Shown: positions 1 through 10,340, numbered from the stretch's first letter. The stretch is DNA of 64,000 bases from Polytrichum commune (GCA_950295325.1 OX485804.1:3286001-3350000), one strand, 5' to 3'. The notes: generated by a model not told the origin, from the letters alone. A program made the numbers and translations.

Positions 1-1152
1 TGGAAAAATAAATTATGTGGCGGATATGCTATTAAGAGCTAGATATAATTGTAAAGAAGAGATGGAAGCAATAAAAGTTAGTGAAGATGATGAGGATGAA
101 GAATATGGCTATATGCATGTCACTTATGGAGCGAATTTAGGTATAGATGATTAGTTTTATAAAGAAGATCTTTATGTAGGCAAATTAAGAGACATTGGTA
201 TTTATTTGAATACACATGAGAGACAAGAGAATTGGTCGAACAAGGCTTTTAGAGACATTAGACATCAATCTTACGGCTATTTGCTAAGAGATGGATTATT
301 GTGGAAACAACCAAAAATGAAAGACGGAGTGTCATTGAAAGTAGTAGATGATGTGGAGACCAAGAATCAAGTTCTCAAGGAGTTTCATGATACACTTTGG
401 GCAGGGCACAGAGGAATTTGGACCACGTACCATAACATCAAAGAACAGTATTGGTAGAAGGGTCTCTATAAAGACATAGAGGAATTTTAGGTTTCTTGCA
501 CTAGATGTCAATCACAATTTAAAACCAGATACAGAGACGGGTTGCATCCTACTTATTCACTCAGTATGCATTTCCAGTGGTTGATTGATTTAGTAACTAT
601 GCCTTTGGAATTATGGGGCATAAGATATCTTGTTTTAACAAGGGAGGAACTCTCAAACTATGTTAAAGGTAGAACTTTGAGAACTAAAATTACAGAAGGT
701 GTGTGTAGATTCATCTTGGAAGATATATTTAACAGATATGATAGCATTGGTAGGATGAGGGCTGATCGAGGAGAATTATTTGCAATCGAGGCTAGAGATT
801 TTTTTGAAAGATGTGGTGTGAAGTTGAAGTTGACAACTGCTTACAATCTTGAGGCAAATGGCAAGAATGACAGAGGATATCCTCGCATTGTAAATGCTTT
901 TGTCAAAGCTTGTAGAAGTAAGTCCCAACACTGGCCAAGATTTCTACCATTTGCTTTATAGGCAGATAGATCTACTCATAGCACTATTACTGGATTTATG
1001 TCTAGTGAGTTGATATTAGGCCAGAAACCCATTCTGCCTTTAGAAGATTATGTTCCTACGTGGTTAGTGTTGAATTGGGAGGATGACATTACAAGAGAGA
1101 GGTTATTGGGGCTCCGAATTCAACAACTTGAAATATTGCCTGAAGATCAAGA
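1..1152 (+). pseudogene. Ty3/gypsy polyprotein remnant: RNase H tail and integrase (left half of a split element)
   Basis: The start reads as the end of an RNase H domain (NYVADMLLRARY), then an HHCC integrase zinc-binding domain (HDTLWAGHRG near 385-420, CTRCQ near 500). The integrase core follows: a first Asp in LIDLVTMP, a second in RADRGELF, and GKNDRGY where gypsy integrases normally have an E-R pair, so the catalytic Glu appears replaced. Stops interrupt it at 154, 457 (where Trp is expected), 490 and 961. The reading stops abruptly at ...PEDQ at 1152 and resumes at 9953 with KLKAARLHNKEKF, the normal continuation of this family. It is therefore one old element split by a later insertion. 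Its 5' LTR and gag lie upstream of the window. Confidence 0.9.
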
Positions 1153-2930
1153 TGTCACGGTATGTGGCGTCGACGGCCGCACCTTATCCGTTGGGTTTCA
1201 TCCATCTAAATTTGGATGGATGAATCTAGATGTGAAGAGGAAGGCTCCTAAGTGAGGAGCCTCCTCCTTGGCTTGGCATTCTTGCCAAGTCAAATCTTGT
1301 GAATTAGTGTGTGGAGAGAGCTTGTGTGAGGTATAGATTGCATGATTTTGCAATAAATCTTCAGTTCTTCTTCCCTTACTTACACTCTTCGATTCTCCCT
1401 TGGTGAAGTGAGAGATAACTTGACTAGTTGTGTGCATTTGGAGAGAAATTAGAGTTTTATGAATGTTCTATTCTTTTCCTTCTCACTTGGCAAGATTGTG
1501 CATGATTCCTTTTGTTTTCTTCAAATCTTGAGCTCCAACACTCGAGAAAGACTGTGAGGATAAGTGTTTGCGACATTTTGGAGTGGAGGAAGACAAACAT
1601 TGCGGATTCGCGGAGAAACAAAGAGGAAAAATGTGTGCAAATGATGTGTTCACATCATTTTGAATTGTGGTGAGAAATTTCTCAATACTACAGGGAATTT
1701 CTTGTTATGAGTTGCCTACAAGCATGAATTTGTGAAGTAGGAGGTGGAGGAGGCATTTTTGATTTTCAAGAAGGATCACATTTTTGACAAAAAAAAAATA
1801 AACAAAAAAAAAATTGAAGAAGAGGGAGGCAGCCTGCCTCCCTCTACAGCCTGGCCCCTGGCCCTGGTCTGCAGGCTGCTTGCGACTGCCGGCGTCGGCG
1901 TCTATCTACGGTTGTCTGTGGTCTGTCTGACTGTCGGCGTCTGTTTGCGGTTGCAGGCGTCTGCGAACTTTAATTTTTTTCGCTTTCTGTTGTCTGCGTC
2001 TGCCTTCTACTAAGTGATGCAGACTTAAGTTATGATTGGAGGGATTTGTGGGCGTAATCGGTTGATTTCCGAGTGCTTGCAAGTCCAACTGGTTGTGGTT
2101 TATTTTGTTTTTGTTTTTGTTTTAATTAATCAATACGTTAATGAATTAAAACCGGACTTAATTTAATTTAATAATTAGTTTATGTTTCTTTTCAACTTCT
2201 ATTTTTTCTCCTCTCTAAGAGGTTAATTTCTTGGGCTCATTAATCAAGGACACAAAGAAGAAAACCTAAGCTCTTATGAAATATTAAAAATACTTAGAAT
2301 TTCTTTTGAGGGATTGTGTTGGGATTATTTGGGGATAGGTTTAATAGATTGTTGAAGAATTGCCTAGGGATGAAGCAAATTGGCACATGGAATCCCCATT
2401 CGACTTAACAAGATAATTGTTAAGAGCGAATTGTCTTGAGAAACACAGATTCCAGGGACTTCAAGGAGGAGAGGATTTTATGTGGTAGACTAGATGAGCG
2501 ATGTACTTATGCAATTTCTTTTCTTAAGTAACAGGGGCTCTCCATTTTGACCACCATCCGCAGGTGGGTGCCGGTTGGTCGCGGTGCTTTTAATTTTTGT
2601 TTAAGTATTATTTTGGGGAAGAGAATCCAGTGTTGTTATTGCATTGTTCCTTATATTTTGTTTTGGTACCTTCCCCCGTGGCGGGTTGTTGTGTTGGAGT
2701 CTTCCAATATTACCCCATTGTGTATTATCCTAGTTTGTGATAGGATATTGTGGGGGTGAGGTCGGAGTAATGACCGACGAGACCCTTGTGTGTGCACCAA
2801 GTGGGCTGTGTTTGTTTTCACTTGTGGTGAGGCTGGGTTAATGACCAGCAGACCATAAGTTTTGGTGGTGGTTGCAGGTGCAAGTGCAGGTTGTCTTTGA
2901 CCATTTTTCTCTTTGTACATGGATACTAAT
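1153..2930 (+). repeat. 5' terminal region (probable LTR) and leader of the inserted gypsy element
   Basis: Non-coding. It begins with TG right after the AAGA target site. It contains short inverted repeats (AGGCTCCTAAGTGAGGAGCCT near 1242-1262 and CTTGGCTTGGCATTCTTGCCAAG near 1267-1289), an A-rich stretch near 1788-1815 and a GC-rich stretch 1818-1960. The last part (2750-2900) carries the words GTCGGAGTAATGACCGACGA and GGGTTAATGACC, which recur at 33.05-33.19 kb. I could not locate a convincing tRNA primer-binding site, so where the LTR ends and the leader begins is uncertain. Small open frames here look fortuitous. Confidence 0.55.
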
Positions 2931-3041
2931 TCATTTGGGTTGTTGATTCGGTGACCATCCCATTGTGGGTTTATGGTTACAACTCGTATTCAACACTATC
3001 TTTCTCCGTCCCCAGGAGCATCGGAAGGTCATCCCTCGGAC

Positions 3042-3991
3042 CTCTCGGACGTTGAACCAGTGGTAGCACCCAACGAGGCTTTTCAGCCTACTTCGGCGTG
3101 GGGGACTATCACTCGGTCTGACGTCCTGTGAGTGGGAATCTTTAACGATATGGAGGAGGAGACTAGGGAAGGGATACGGGACCGGTTTTCCGGTCGAGCA
3201 GGGACCATTTCTCTGCAAGACTGGAAAATCGGGTTTCGTACGTGGATGCAAAAGAAACGCCAACACAATACCAATTTTAACGATTGGTATGCGTTCGAGC
3301 TTCTGCCTCAGCATTTGGAGCATGAAGCTCCCAATCTTATGAGCAGTGGACAGAGGCTCATTAGATGGAGCTGCGCCAGGTGGAGTGGTACTGGGAGACT
3401 CGGGTTGAGTTGGTATCCGCATTGAAGGAAGGCGCAGCTTCCAGTTTCATGGCCGTCCATGAGGTTAAGTCGGAGGTGCCAGAGGGAGTATTTGTGATGG
3501 ACGTGGAGGAAGCTTCTCCTAGTGAACCCAATGATAAGGGTTCTGCTCCTGTTGTGGCGAGTACGTCGAGCCCCATTCTTCCACTCTTCCGTTATGCCCA
3601 GGCTACCCAAGCGGCTTTAGCCTCTTTGGGGGCTCCGCCAGTTTTTGAGCCGTTGCGTGCATTTGAGCTGCATCTACATGAGGAGTACGGAGGATTCCAT
3701 CGGGACCAGATGCAGCGGATACAAGATTTTAGACGGGAGAAGGACGATACACCTCGTACCATGTATATGAGGTTGGCGAGGTTATATGTGGCAAGCTCGC
3801 GAGCTCGGGACAATGTGCCCGTGGACCAAATTGGTCAGGCACGACTACCATTATCTTTTGGATTGGCCGATGCCATCCAATATGTCAGTGGTCGTCATCC
3901 GAACGATGAGGTTTCACATTCATCGACCGACGTGGCTCACACGTTGGCATCTAAGATGTTGCATACACTTTTGTTCACAACTATAGAATAG
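3042..3991 (+). pseudogene. gag (capsid) region of the inserted gypsy element
   Basis: The second half reads as a gypsy gag domain: the block around LHEEYGGFHRDQMQRIQDFR followed by MYMRLARLYVASSRARD and LPLSFGLADAI has the pattern of the retrotransposon capsid family (hydrophobic helices, conserved R-x-x-x-D-T/S spacing). The upstream part (3132-3425: WKIGFRTWMQKKRQHNTNFN) is in another frame; a frameshift plus a stop near 3340-3363 separates the two. No CCHC zinc knuckle was seen. The reading ends at a TAG at 3989-3991. Start not assignable; the coordinate marks where gag-like sequence becomes plausible. Confidence 0.7.
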
Positions 3992-4069
3992 TCGTCGCCA
4001 GAGTTCCAACCTGCTAAGGTTTTTCACTTAGCAGGTAGGGTTTTAGAAGGGAAGGCATCCTTACCTTCT

Positions 4070-5010
4070 ATGACCATGGCTCAAGCCACTACGGACATTC
4101 ATGCTTCTGAACATCATGAGGAGGTGGCCAAACGGCGAGCGAGACTTGCGGCAGAGACCATTGCGTCTTTTGACGCACACGCCTCAAATGACAAGGCACC
4201 GACCACGTCTTATGACTCACCAGTATCCGCGGGAGCAGTTTATCTGTCTGATGTCGCTGCTAGACCTGCCAGCGAGCGGCGCGGCATTCGACATGGCGTT
4301 GTGCATATGGTCAATGATACCGGCATTTTGGTGGTCAGTCGCACTATGAGCAATACTACTCGGGTTGCTCCCTGTTGTATGATGATGGATTCAAGGGCAC
4401 AGCCAGTTATGATCGGCAAGAGGCTTGCCCAAGAGTTGGGGTTGACGGCCGAGGATTTTGCTCCCTGTCCATTCACCAATGTCACATCCATTGGTCACGT
4501 GGAGCGAGCCATGGGTTATACTCGGGAGCCATTACAGCTTAGCTTCCGAGTGAAGCCTGGAGATTCACCCGCACCTCTTCTTCTTAGGTGTGCGGTGACG
4601 GATGCGACCAACTATGACATTTTAGTTGGTCAGCAAGCACTTTACCCTCTTGGTTTTGGTTTGGACAACTTAACTGAGGAGGCGTGGATCCGATCAGGTT
4701 GGTCGGCTGGGGATGGCCGCAGGGAACTTATTCCCGTTACTTTCGCGGCGGCCGCGACCATAGCACCATTATCTATGGTTTTTGGATGTGGTGCTATGGT
4801 GGACACATTGCCTTATGGTTCCGCATTGTTGGAGGAGTCATTGGCATTCATGGGGAGTACAGACGATCAACGGGATATGGCACCTAAGGGTGCATTGGTG
4901 CGTCATCCCAAAGATCCCCTTCCTCCTTGGCTTGATTCCGCCGAGCTATTTCGGAGGTGGGAGGATATTATTCACTCTCTCACTCCTAAGACACCGGCAT
5001 ACCGGGTGTC
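4070..5010 (+). pseudogene. Retropepsin-like aspartic protease region
   Basis: The stretch MMMDSRAQPVMIGKRLAQEL (about residues 108-127 of the open frame from 4070) matches the active-site loop of retroviral-type aspartic proteases, where D-S/T-G-A is normal. Here the Gly is Arg (DSRA), so this copy should be inactive. The flap and second hydrophobic segment are plausible (LLLRCAVTDATNYDILVGQQ). The block lies between gag and the methyltransferase, the normal position for protease at the start of pol. Past about 5010 this frame is a shadow; the meaningful frame shifts to the methyltransferase. Product if intact: it would process the polyprotein. Confidence 0.75.
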
Positions 5011-5019
5011 CTCTCGGCA

Positions 5020-6200
5020 TTGGCACATCCCATTTTATGGCAGCCGCCAAACGATGGAATTACTTTGGCAGAGCTGTTTGGGGGCATTGGCACAGGTTTG
5101 GCAGCCGTATTGGAGGTTGGCCTTACGGTCAACCGATATGTCTATGTAGACAACTCTCCAGTGTCCACCCGTGCGGCTCGTCATCATCTTCACCGGTTGA
5201 TAGTGTTGTACCCACAGCAGTTACACCCAACTGCCATTCGTGGGTGTTTTTGACGTCTCCCTCGTGATGTCACACTCATCAGTGAGGCCGACTTACGACA
5301 CTTAGGTCCGGTGGATATGGTGATTGCGGGATGGCTATCCCAGGGCCATTCACGTGCTGGAGCAGGCGGAGGACTAGAGGATCCCAGGTCTACTCTATTT
5401 TGGGACCTCATCCGCCTCATGCAGTGGTGGTATTCCCACCAACCTTTCCCTCCAGGGTATATTTTCGAGAATGTACCTTTGTTGGGAGACTCTCGGGACA
5501 AGATGTTGGAAGGCGATTATTATGTTCGTCAACACCTTGGAGATCCCATTTTTGTGGATGCCGCGAGCATTGGTTTTTATGCCCACCGGCCTCGGTGAAT
5601 TTGGACCAACGTCGCACCATCATCTACTTTAGCTGCAGCATTTTCTGCAGTGCCTCCACATTTTGATCAAAAGGTGGATGACATCTTGGATCCAAACCGA
5701 ACTTCTTTGCCGGTTGTTCGAGATTATTTACCCCCGTTGGCATTGGTCAACAAAATGGGGCACCACGGCGGGCCTTTCCCACATTTATGATGTTTCCACA
5801 GTCCTTCGCTTTCCGCGATAGGGGGCCGGGTATGGTGTGGGATGTTCATACCAAAACTCACACCGAACCATTGGCTAACAAACGGGAGCGTGCCATGAGA
5901 TTCCGCACTGGCACCACCGTAGCTCCCGGCCTTTCTGAGGGCCAACGACGATTCGTGTTGGGCCAAGCTATGGATCTTCATACCATGGTGTGGACTGTTG
6001 CTTTATGCCTTTCATTGCAAAGGCATCGTGGTGACCAGTGGTTGTCTCTGGAGGCAGAGGACTCTGGTCAGGGGGCACAACGGTCCACACCCATGGAGGA
6101 GGGAATTCACGCCATAGTTGGAGAAGCCGAACGAATTATTCAATTCGAGCAGCATGTGATGGAAGAGCTTCGAGCTCAACATTTTTACATTGCTTCGGTT
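5020..6200 (+). pseudogene. Cytosine-5 DNA methyltransferase domain inside the gypsy polyprotein
   Basis: C5-methyltransferase motifs appear in canonical order: motif I AELFGGIGTGLAA (5068-5106), the motif II acidic turn YVYVDNS (5138-5158), motif IV in DMVIAGWLSQGHSRAG (5314-5361), motif VI YIFENVP (5458-5478), a motif VIII-like AHRPR then IWTN (5581-5616), and motifs IX-X at SFAFRDRGPGMVWD and EGQRRFVLGQAMDLHT (5806-5985). Such enzymes methylate cytosine C5 using S-adenosylmethionine. Motif IV normally reads P-C-Q with Cys as the nucleophile; here it is L-S-Q (5335-5343), so this copy is catalytically dead by family rules. Stops at 5251 and 5596 and a frameshift near 5770 also break it. Canonical motif order argues against a plant DRM (permuted). 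It sits between protease and reverse transcriptase with no sign of a separate insertion. Confidence 0.88.
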
Positions 6201-6325
6201 CTTCGCCTCCGGTGGTGGCTTCATCACCACATATTGGTGGTGATGAAGAAATGTCAGACTCTAGTACTAGCACCGAGACTAGGGACATGGTTAATGCCCC
6301 CTCCTCTCATTAGCAATTAGAGTCT

Positions 6326-7378
6326 GTGCCAACATCAGGTGGTTCTCCTTCGGTGGAGGGGGAGACTACAGAGTTTGATGATTGGCCACTTGAATTAGGC
6401 CCTTGTCTCACTGGTGCTGAGGCACGGAAGGTACGAGCATTTATTCGCTCGTACCGTAGATGTTTTGTTTTTAGCCTTCAGGATCTTGAAGGTTATAAAG
6501 GAAAACCCATCCACATTCAGTTGGAGGACGACCATCCCATTTTTCGGAGACCTCACAGGCTCAGTGTTTCCGAGCGGATTGGCGTTCAGGCTCGTTGCCG
6601 AGAGCTCTTGGCAGCAGGGCTAATCGAACTTTCCAACGGGGAGTATGCTTGTGCTACAGTTATGCCATCGAAGAATGATATCTTTGGCAATTGGACGGAG
6701 AAGCGGATGTGTGGGGATTACCGTCCAGTTAATCGGAAGACCAAGTCGGATCGGTATCCCATGCCGATCCCGAAGGAGTTGTTCGATGCCATCGGATTTT
6801 CTCGGGTCTTTAGCACCTTGGACTTGAGATCCGGATATTACCAACTTCCATTACTTACAGGACATCGGGTGAAGACCGCATTTTGGGGAGTTGATCAAGA
6901 TGGGAAAGATCAACTTTATTATTGGAAGTTTCTTCCATTTGGCCTGGAGAATGCACCCGCTGAGTTTCAGCGGGTGATGGATCAGGTTCTCTCTGGCTTG
7001 CCCTTTGCTCGGTGTTACATAGATGATGTGATCATCTTCAGCACAACACCACAGGAGCATGTGAAGCATCTGCAAGCCATTTTTGAACGGTTGCAGCGGT
7101 GGGGATTGCGTTTGCACCACGGCAAGTGCAAGTTTTTCCATGACCGGCTGGCATATCTAGGGCATATGATTGTTCCAGGAGGTCTTGGGGTACAACAAGC
7201 TAAGGTGGACGCCTTGCAGAAGATTCCGGCACCGGTTGATGTGCCGAGACTTCATGCTTTCTTAGGCTTGGCGAATTACTATCGGCGATTCGTCAAGAAT
7301 TTTAGTTTGATCGCCAAGCCTCTCACCATTTTCACGAGCAAGGACCAACCGTGGACTTGGGGTCATGAGCAACAATAG
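6326..7378 (+). pseudogene. Reverse transcriptase domain of the inserted gypsy element
   Basis: A clear gypsy reverse transcriptase: the RIQLEDDHPIFRR-type entry, then RMCGDYRPVNRKTKSDRYPMP, STLDLRSGYYQL, FLPFGLENAPAEFQRVMD, and the catalytic box CYIDDVIIFS (near 7014-7043), followed by LGHMIVPGGLGV and the thumb segment FLGLANYYRRFVKNFS. All key Asp residues are kept (one in DLRSGY, two in YIDD). The frame is open upstream to about 6038 except for a TAG at 6311-6313, and ends in a TAG at 7376-7378 where homologues read straight on into the RNase H connection, so this is a nonsense break rather than a natural end. Confidence 0.95.
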
Positions 7379-9247
7379 GCGTTTAAAACATTGAAGCAGA
7401 AACTGGGTACGGCTCCAGTGCTTCGACGTCTAGATGTCTCCAAATCTTTCCAGTTGCATACAGATTGGAGTTCATTGGGTTTGGGAGAAGTTCTCACTCA
7501 GAAAGATGATTTTGGCCGGGAGTATGTTGTTGCTTACGCTTCGCGAAGCAATAATACGGCGGAGGCTAATTATTCATCCGACGAGGAAAAAACATTGGCG
7601 GCAGTATGGGCTATTGCCCATTTTTGGCCGTATCTTTATGGTCAACACTTTACTTTAGTGACTGACCATCAGCCGTTACAGTGGTTCATGGAATCGGATA
7701 AGCTTACTGGCAAGCTTCCCAGGTGGGCTTTGTTGCTCCAGGAATATGACTTTGAGGTGGTACACCGTGCTGGGATTACCAACATGGATGCAGATGGACT
7801 CAATCCAAGGCCTTCGGATGAGGATTTGACCGGGGTCAGGTGGCATGGAAATTGTGATCGAGAGGCGGTTCCAGGTTGGCACACGGCTGCCTACCTCACT
7901 TTATTTTCTGGTGCATCTGTTGAGATTCCGATAAAGGGCTCGGATGATGAGACTGATCGGCCTCAAGCTATTACGGATATATGGGAGGATCTTCCCGTAT
8001 TGTATAAGCTTCAACAGGGTACCTTTCCTTTGTCTATTTCGGCAATGGAAAGGAATAGGATTGGACATCGAATAATAAGGTTCTATTGGGAGAACTGTTT
8101 GTTATTTCGATTGTGGCTGGATGGGACAAGGCGTATTGTTCCTAGGCCGGATCAGAGGGCCTCCTTGGTGCGACAAATGCACGAGGAACTTGGCCATTTT
8201 GGCATACACATGACACATTCGATGTTGCGTGGCCAATATTGGTGGACTGGCATGTATCAGCAGGTGGCTGCTTATGTCGGGAGGTATGAAGTTTGTGACC
8301 GGGTCAAGTCTAGCTTTAACACCTTGTCACCTCAGTTACAGCCCTTACCTATAATGGGATTGGGCTACCGTTGGTCGCTAGACTTTGCGGGACCGTTGGT
8401 TGTCACGCCACGTGGAGCAAAGTACGTGTTGGTGATGGTGGAGCATTTTAGCAAGTGGATTGAGCTTGTTGCTTTACCCCAAAACTCTGCAGAGTTGGCC
8501 GCGGCCGCCTTTTTGGATCGTGTGTTGGCACATTTTGGAGCACCGGCTGAGGTGTTGACGGACCAAGGGAGGGAGTTCCTTGGTGTTTTTAAGGAGTTGT
8601 GCACTAAGACGCTCATAGATCACCGCACCACCTCTCGGGATCATCCGGAGGCAGATGGCTTGGCTGAACGGGTTGTTCATACAACCAAGCGTGGCTTGAG
8701 GAAGTATGGATTACTTCGGGGAAGCCACCGGGATTGGGACCTTATGTTGCCTTGGATTGGTATGGGCTATCGATTTAGTAGGCATGACTCTTTGGCTTCC
8801 TACAACCCGTATCAGTTGTTGTATGGACGTGAGCCTATACTCCCGAGTTTTATTCGGGAAAAACTAGCTCCTGTTGTGAACTTGGATGACCCAGACCTTT
8901 GGGCAGAGTGTTTGCAGGAGCGGGGTCAATTCTTCCAGAGGGCCATGCCTATGACCATGGAGAATTTGTCCATTGCTCAGCACCGTGACACATTGCGTTA
9001 TGCACGCATTCGCAGTGGTGCTTACCAACCTCAGTTGCGAAGATTCCGGCAGGGGGATTATGTCTATCTCCAACGTGCGGCGCCTACGACATTGGATGTC
9101 AGGGCGGGGCGCACTATCCTTCGGGTGAAAGAGGTGTTGCCGAGTGGTTTGTTGTTGTTGGAAGGCAAGGATAGCAGGGAATGTCGCGAGAATTCCAAAA
9201 ACTGTGCCCCATGTCATCTACCTATTGAAGGTACAGTTCATCCTTAA
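7379..9247 (+). pseudogene. RNase H and integrase of the inserted gypsy element
   Basis: Same frame as the reverse transcriptase. RNase H has its first Asp in LHTDWSSLGLG, Glu in SSDEEKTLAAVWAI, Asp in VTDHQPLQW and a terminal Asp in NMDADGL. The integrase zinc-binding domain has HEELGHFG, but the first Cys of the usual CEVC is Tyr (YEVC). The core keeps the D-D-E triad: SLDFAGPL, LTDQGREFLG, HPEADGLAERVV. A C-terminal SH3-like domain (FRQGDYVYLQRA, ILRVKEVLPSGLLLLEGK) follows. The frame ends in TAA (9245-9247) within a segment that continues smoothly into the PHD finger. Apart from the nonsense codons at 7376 and 9245 this is the best preserved part of the element. Confidence 0.95.
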
Positions 9248-9454
9248 CTGGCCGTCGTGCCAGAGGATCTTCCATGTTTTGTGTGTGGAGAGAAGAAAGG
9301 AGCGGCTACTATGCTCTTATGTGATCAGTGTCAACGCGGTTGGCACATGGCATGCTTGAGGCCACCCTTGACTTCTCTACCATCTGGACAGTGGAATTGT
9401 CCTCGCAGTCGAGGATCTTCGGTACTTGGTGCTTCCACCAATCGTATTCAATGA
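9248..9454 (+). pseudogene. PHD finger appended to the gypsy integrase
   Basis: In the same frame as the integrase, one stop codon later, the sequence reads CFVCGEKKGAATMLLCDQC, then QRGWHMACLRPPL and GQWNCPRS. The spacing Cys-x2-Cys, Cys-x2-Cys, x4-His-x2-Cys, then Trp-x-Cys-x2-(Cys) is that of a C4HC3 PHD finger, a zinc fold that in many nuclear proteins reads histone H3 tails. The final ligand Cys is Ser here (AGT), so zinc binding is probably impaired. In chromoviruses a chromodomain occupies this place and biases integration; a PHD finger here could play the same role, which is inference. The frame ends at 9454; plausible downstream coding sequence in another frame suggests a longer original C terminus. 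Confidence 0.85.
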
Positions 9455-9738
9455 TCCTGTGTGGTTTTCATCATCTTGTGTCTGCCCAAATGGAAAATGA
9501 GGAGTTATGGCTTAGAGACGCAATCAACATGAGGCGGTGGATTTAATTTTTTTGGGATCTGATGGCCAAACATCAGAGGCAATTAAGGATGGGGCTCACC
9601 TTGCACCCAGCCTACAGTTCCTTGGAATAACGTTTACCACACTAGTTAGTTGCGGAGCAATCTTTCATTATCCATGCTCTTTAGATTGGCGTTGGTCCTA
9701 GCTGTTTGGCGGGACTTCATAGTCAGCTAAGGGGGGCA
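9455..9738 (+). other. Tail of the gypsy internal region and polypurine tract
   Basis: Two frames give protein-like fragments (for example VDLIFLGSDGQTSEAIKDGA, then APSLQFLGITFTTLVSC), suggesting the polyprotein once extended beyond the PHD finger and has been frameshifted. I do not recognise a domain. It ends with the purine run AAGGGGGGCA at 9729-9738, the expected plus-strand primer site just before a 3' LTR. Confidence 0.55.
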
Positions 9739-9952
9739 TGTCGAGGTGTGTTGTTTATGTGTGACTTTGCTATGTTTTAGTGTTGTTTGTTAGTGGTGGT
9801 TGGTACTCGAGCTGCAGTGACACACGATCGCTATTTACACGACAGCTGTCAAGGTGTGTTGTTTATGTGTGACTTTGCTATGTTTTAGTGTTGTTTGTTA
9901 GTGGTGGTTGGTACTCGAGCTGCAGTGACACACGATCGCTATTTACACGACA
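9739..9952 (+). repeat. 3' terminal region of the inserted element: 108-bp unit duplicated in tandem
   Basis: Starts TGTCGAGGTG right after the purine tract and ends ACGACA before the AAGA target duplication. It consists of two near-identical copies of a 108-bp unit (9739-9846 and 9847-9952); the second starts TGTCAAGG. The two terminal bases at each end (TG...CA) fit an LTR, but only the first few bases resemble the 5' end of the element. The 3' LTR may be deleted and duplicated, or the element may be a recombinant. Confidence 0.7.
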
Positions 9953-10340
9953 AAGAGATTGCATTACAGAAGTTGAAGGCTGCCAGGCTGCATAACAAAG
10001 AGAAGTTTGACAAAGTCACCGTTTGAGATCCAAACCAATTAATGTTGGAGATTGGGTGTTAGTATTTGATAGCAATTTGGAGCATCAACATAGCACTTTA
10101 AATTTTTTTGCTCAAATGCGGTTTGTTCCATATGTGGTGATTGTAGTACATGACAATGACACCTATTTTCTTTGTGAGTTGGATGGAACAAGATTGAAGA
10201 TACATATGGCTGGGAAGCGGGTAAAAGCATTTAGGAGGAGAAATAGTAGGTTTATTCGAAATGATCTTGTAGATGTTGTGGAATTTGACTTGGACGAACA
10301 AGAAGATTCGGAGACATGTAAGTCTGATGAAGATATTTAG
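9953..10340 (+). pseudogene. Integrase C-terminal part of the outer gypsy element (right half)
   Basis: Resumes the outer element where 1152 broke off: ALQKLKAARLHNKEKF, then after a stop at 10024 the block NVGDWVLVFDSNLEHQHSTL, RFVPYVVIVVHDNDTYFLCELDGT and AGKRVKAFRRRN. This is the integrase C-terminal SH3-like/GPY-F region of plant Ty3/gypsy elements. An acidic tail follows, ending in TAG at 10338-10340. Joining both halves across the insertion restores a continuous family pattern, which is the main support for the nested structure. Confidence 0.9.

Larger units (their letters stand above)
1153..9952 (+). mobile_element. Ty3/gypsy LTR retrotransposon encoding a DNA methyltransferase and a PHD finger
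   Basis: An 8.8-kb insertion begins TGTCACGG and ends TTACACGACA. It is flanked by AAGA on both sides (1149-1152 and 9953-9956), which is also where the outer element's integrase reading is broken and resumed. Order of coding blocks: gag, aspartic protease, cytosine-5 methyltransferase, reverse transcriptase, RNase H, integrase, PHD finger, then a purine tract (AAGGGGGGCA, 9729-9738) directly before a TGTCGAGG terminal repeat start. The PR-RT-RH-INT order defines Ty3/gypsy. The copy is dead: frameshifts near 3340, 5030, 5770 and 6200, and stops at 5251, 5596, 6311, 7376 and 9245. The two ends do not look like intact matching LTRs (see the 3' end entry), so the exact LTR length is not established. 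Confidence 0.88.

Noticed and set aside
2651-3610. Several minus-strand open frames of 60-160 codons
   Set aside because: They overlap the leader and gag of the gypsy element on the opposite strand, carry no domain and are shadows of gag coding sequence.
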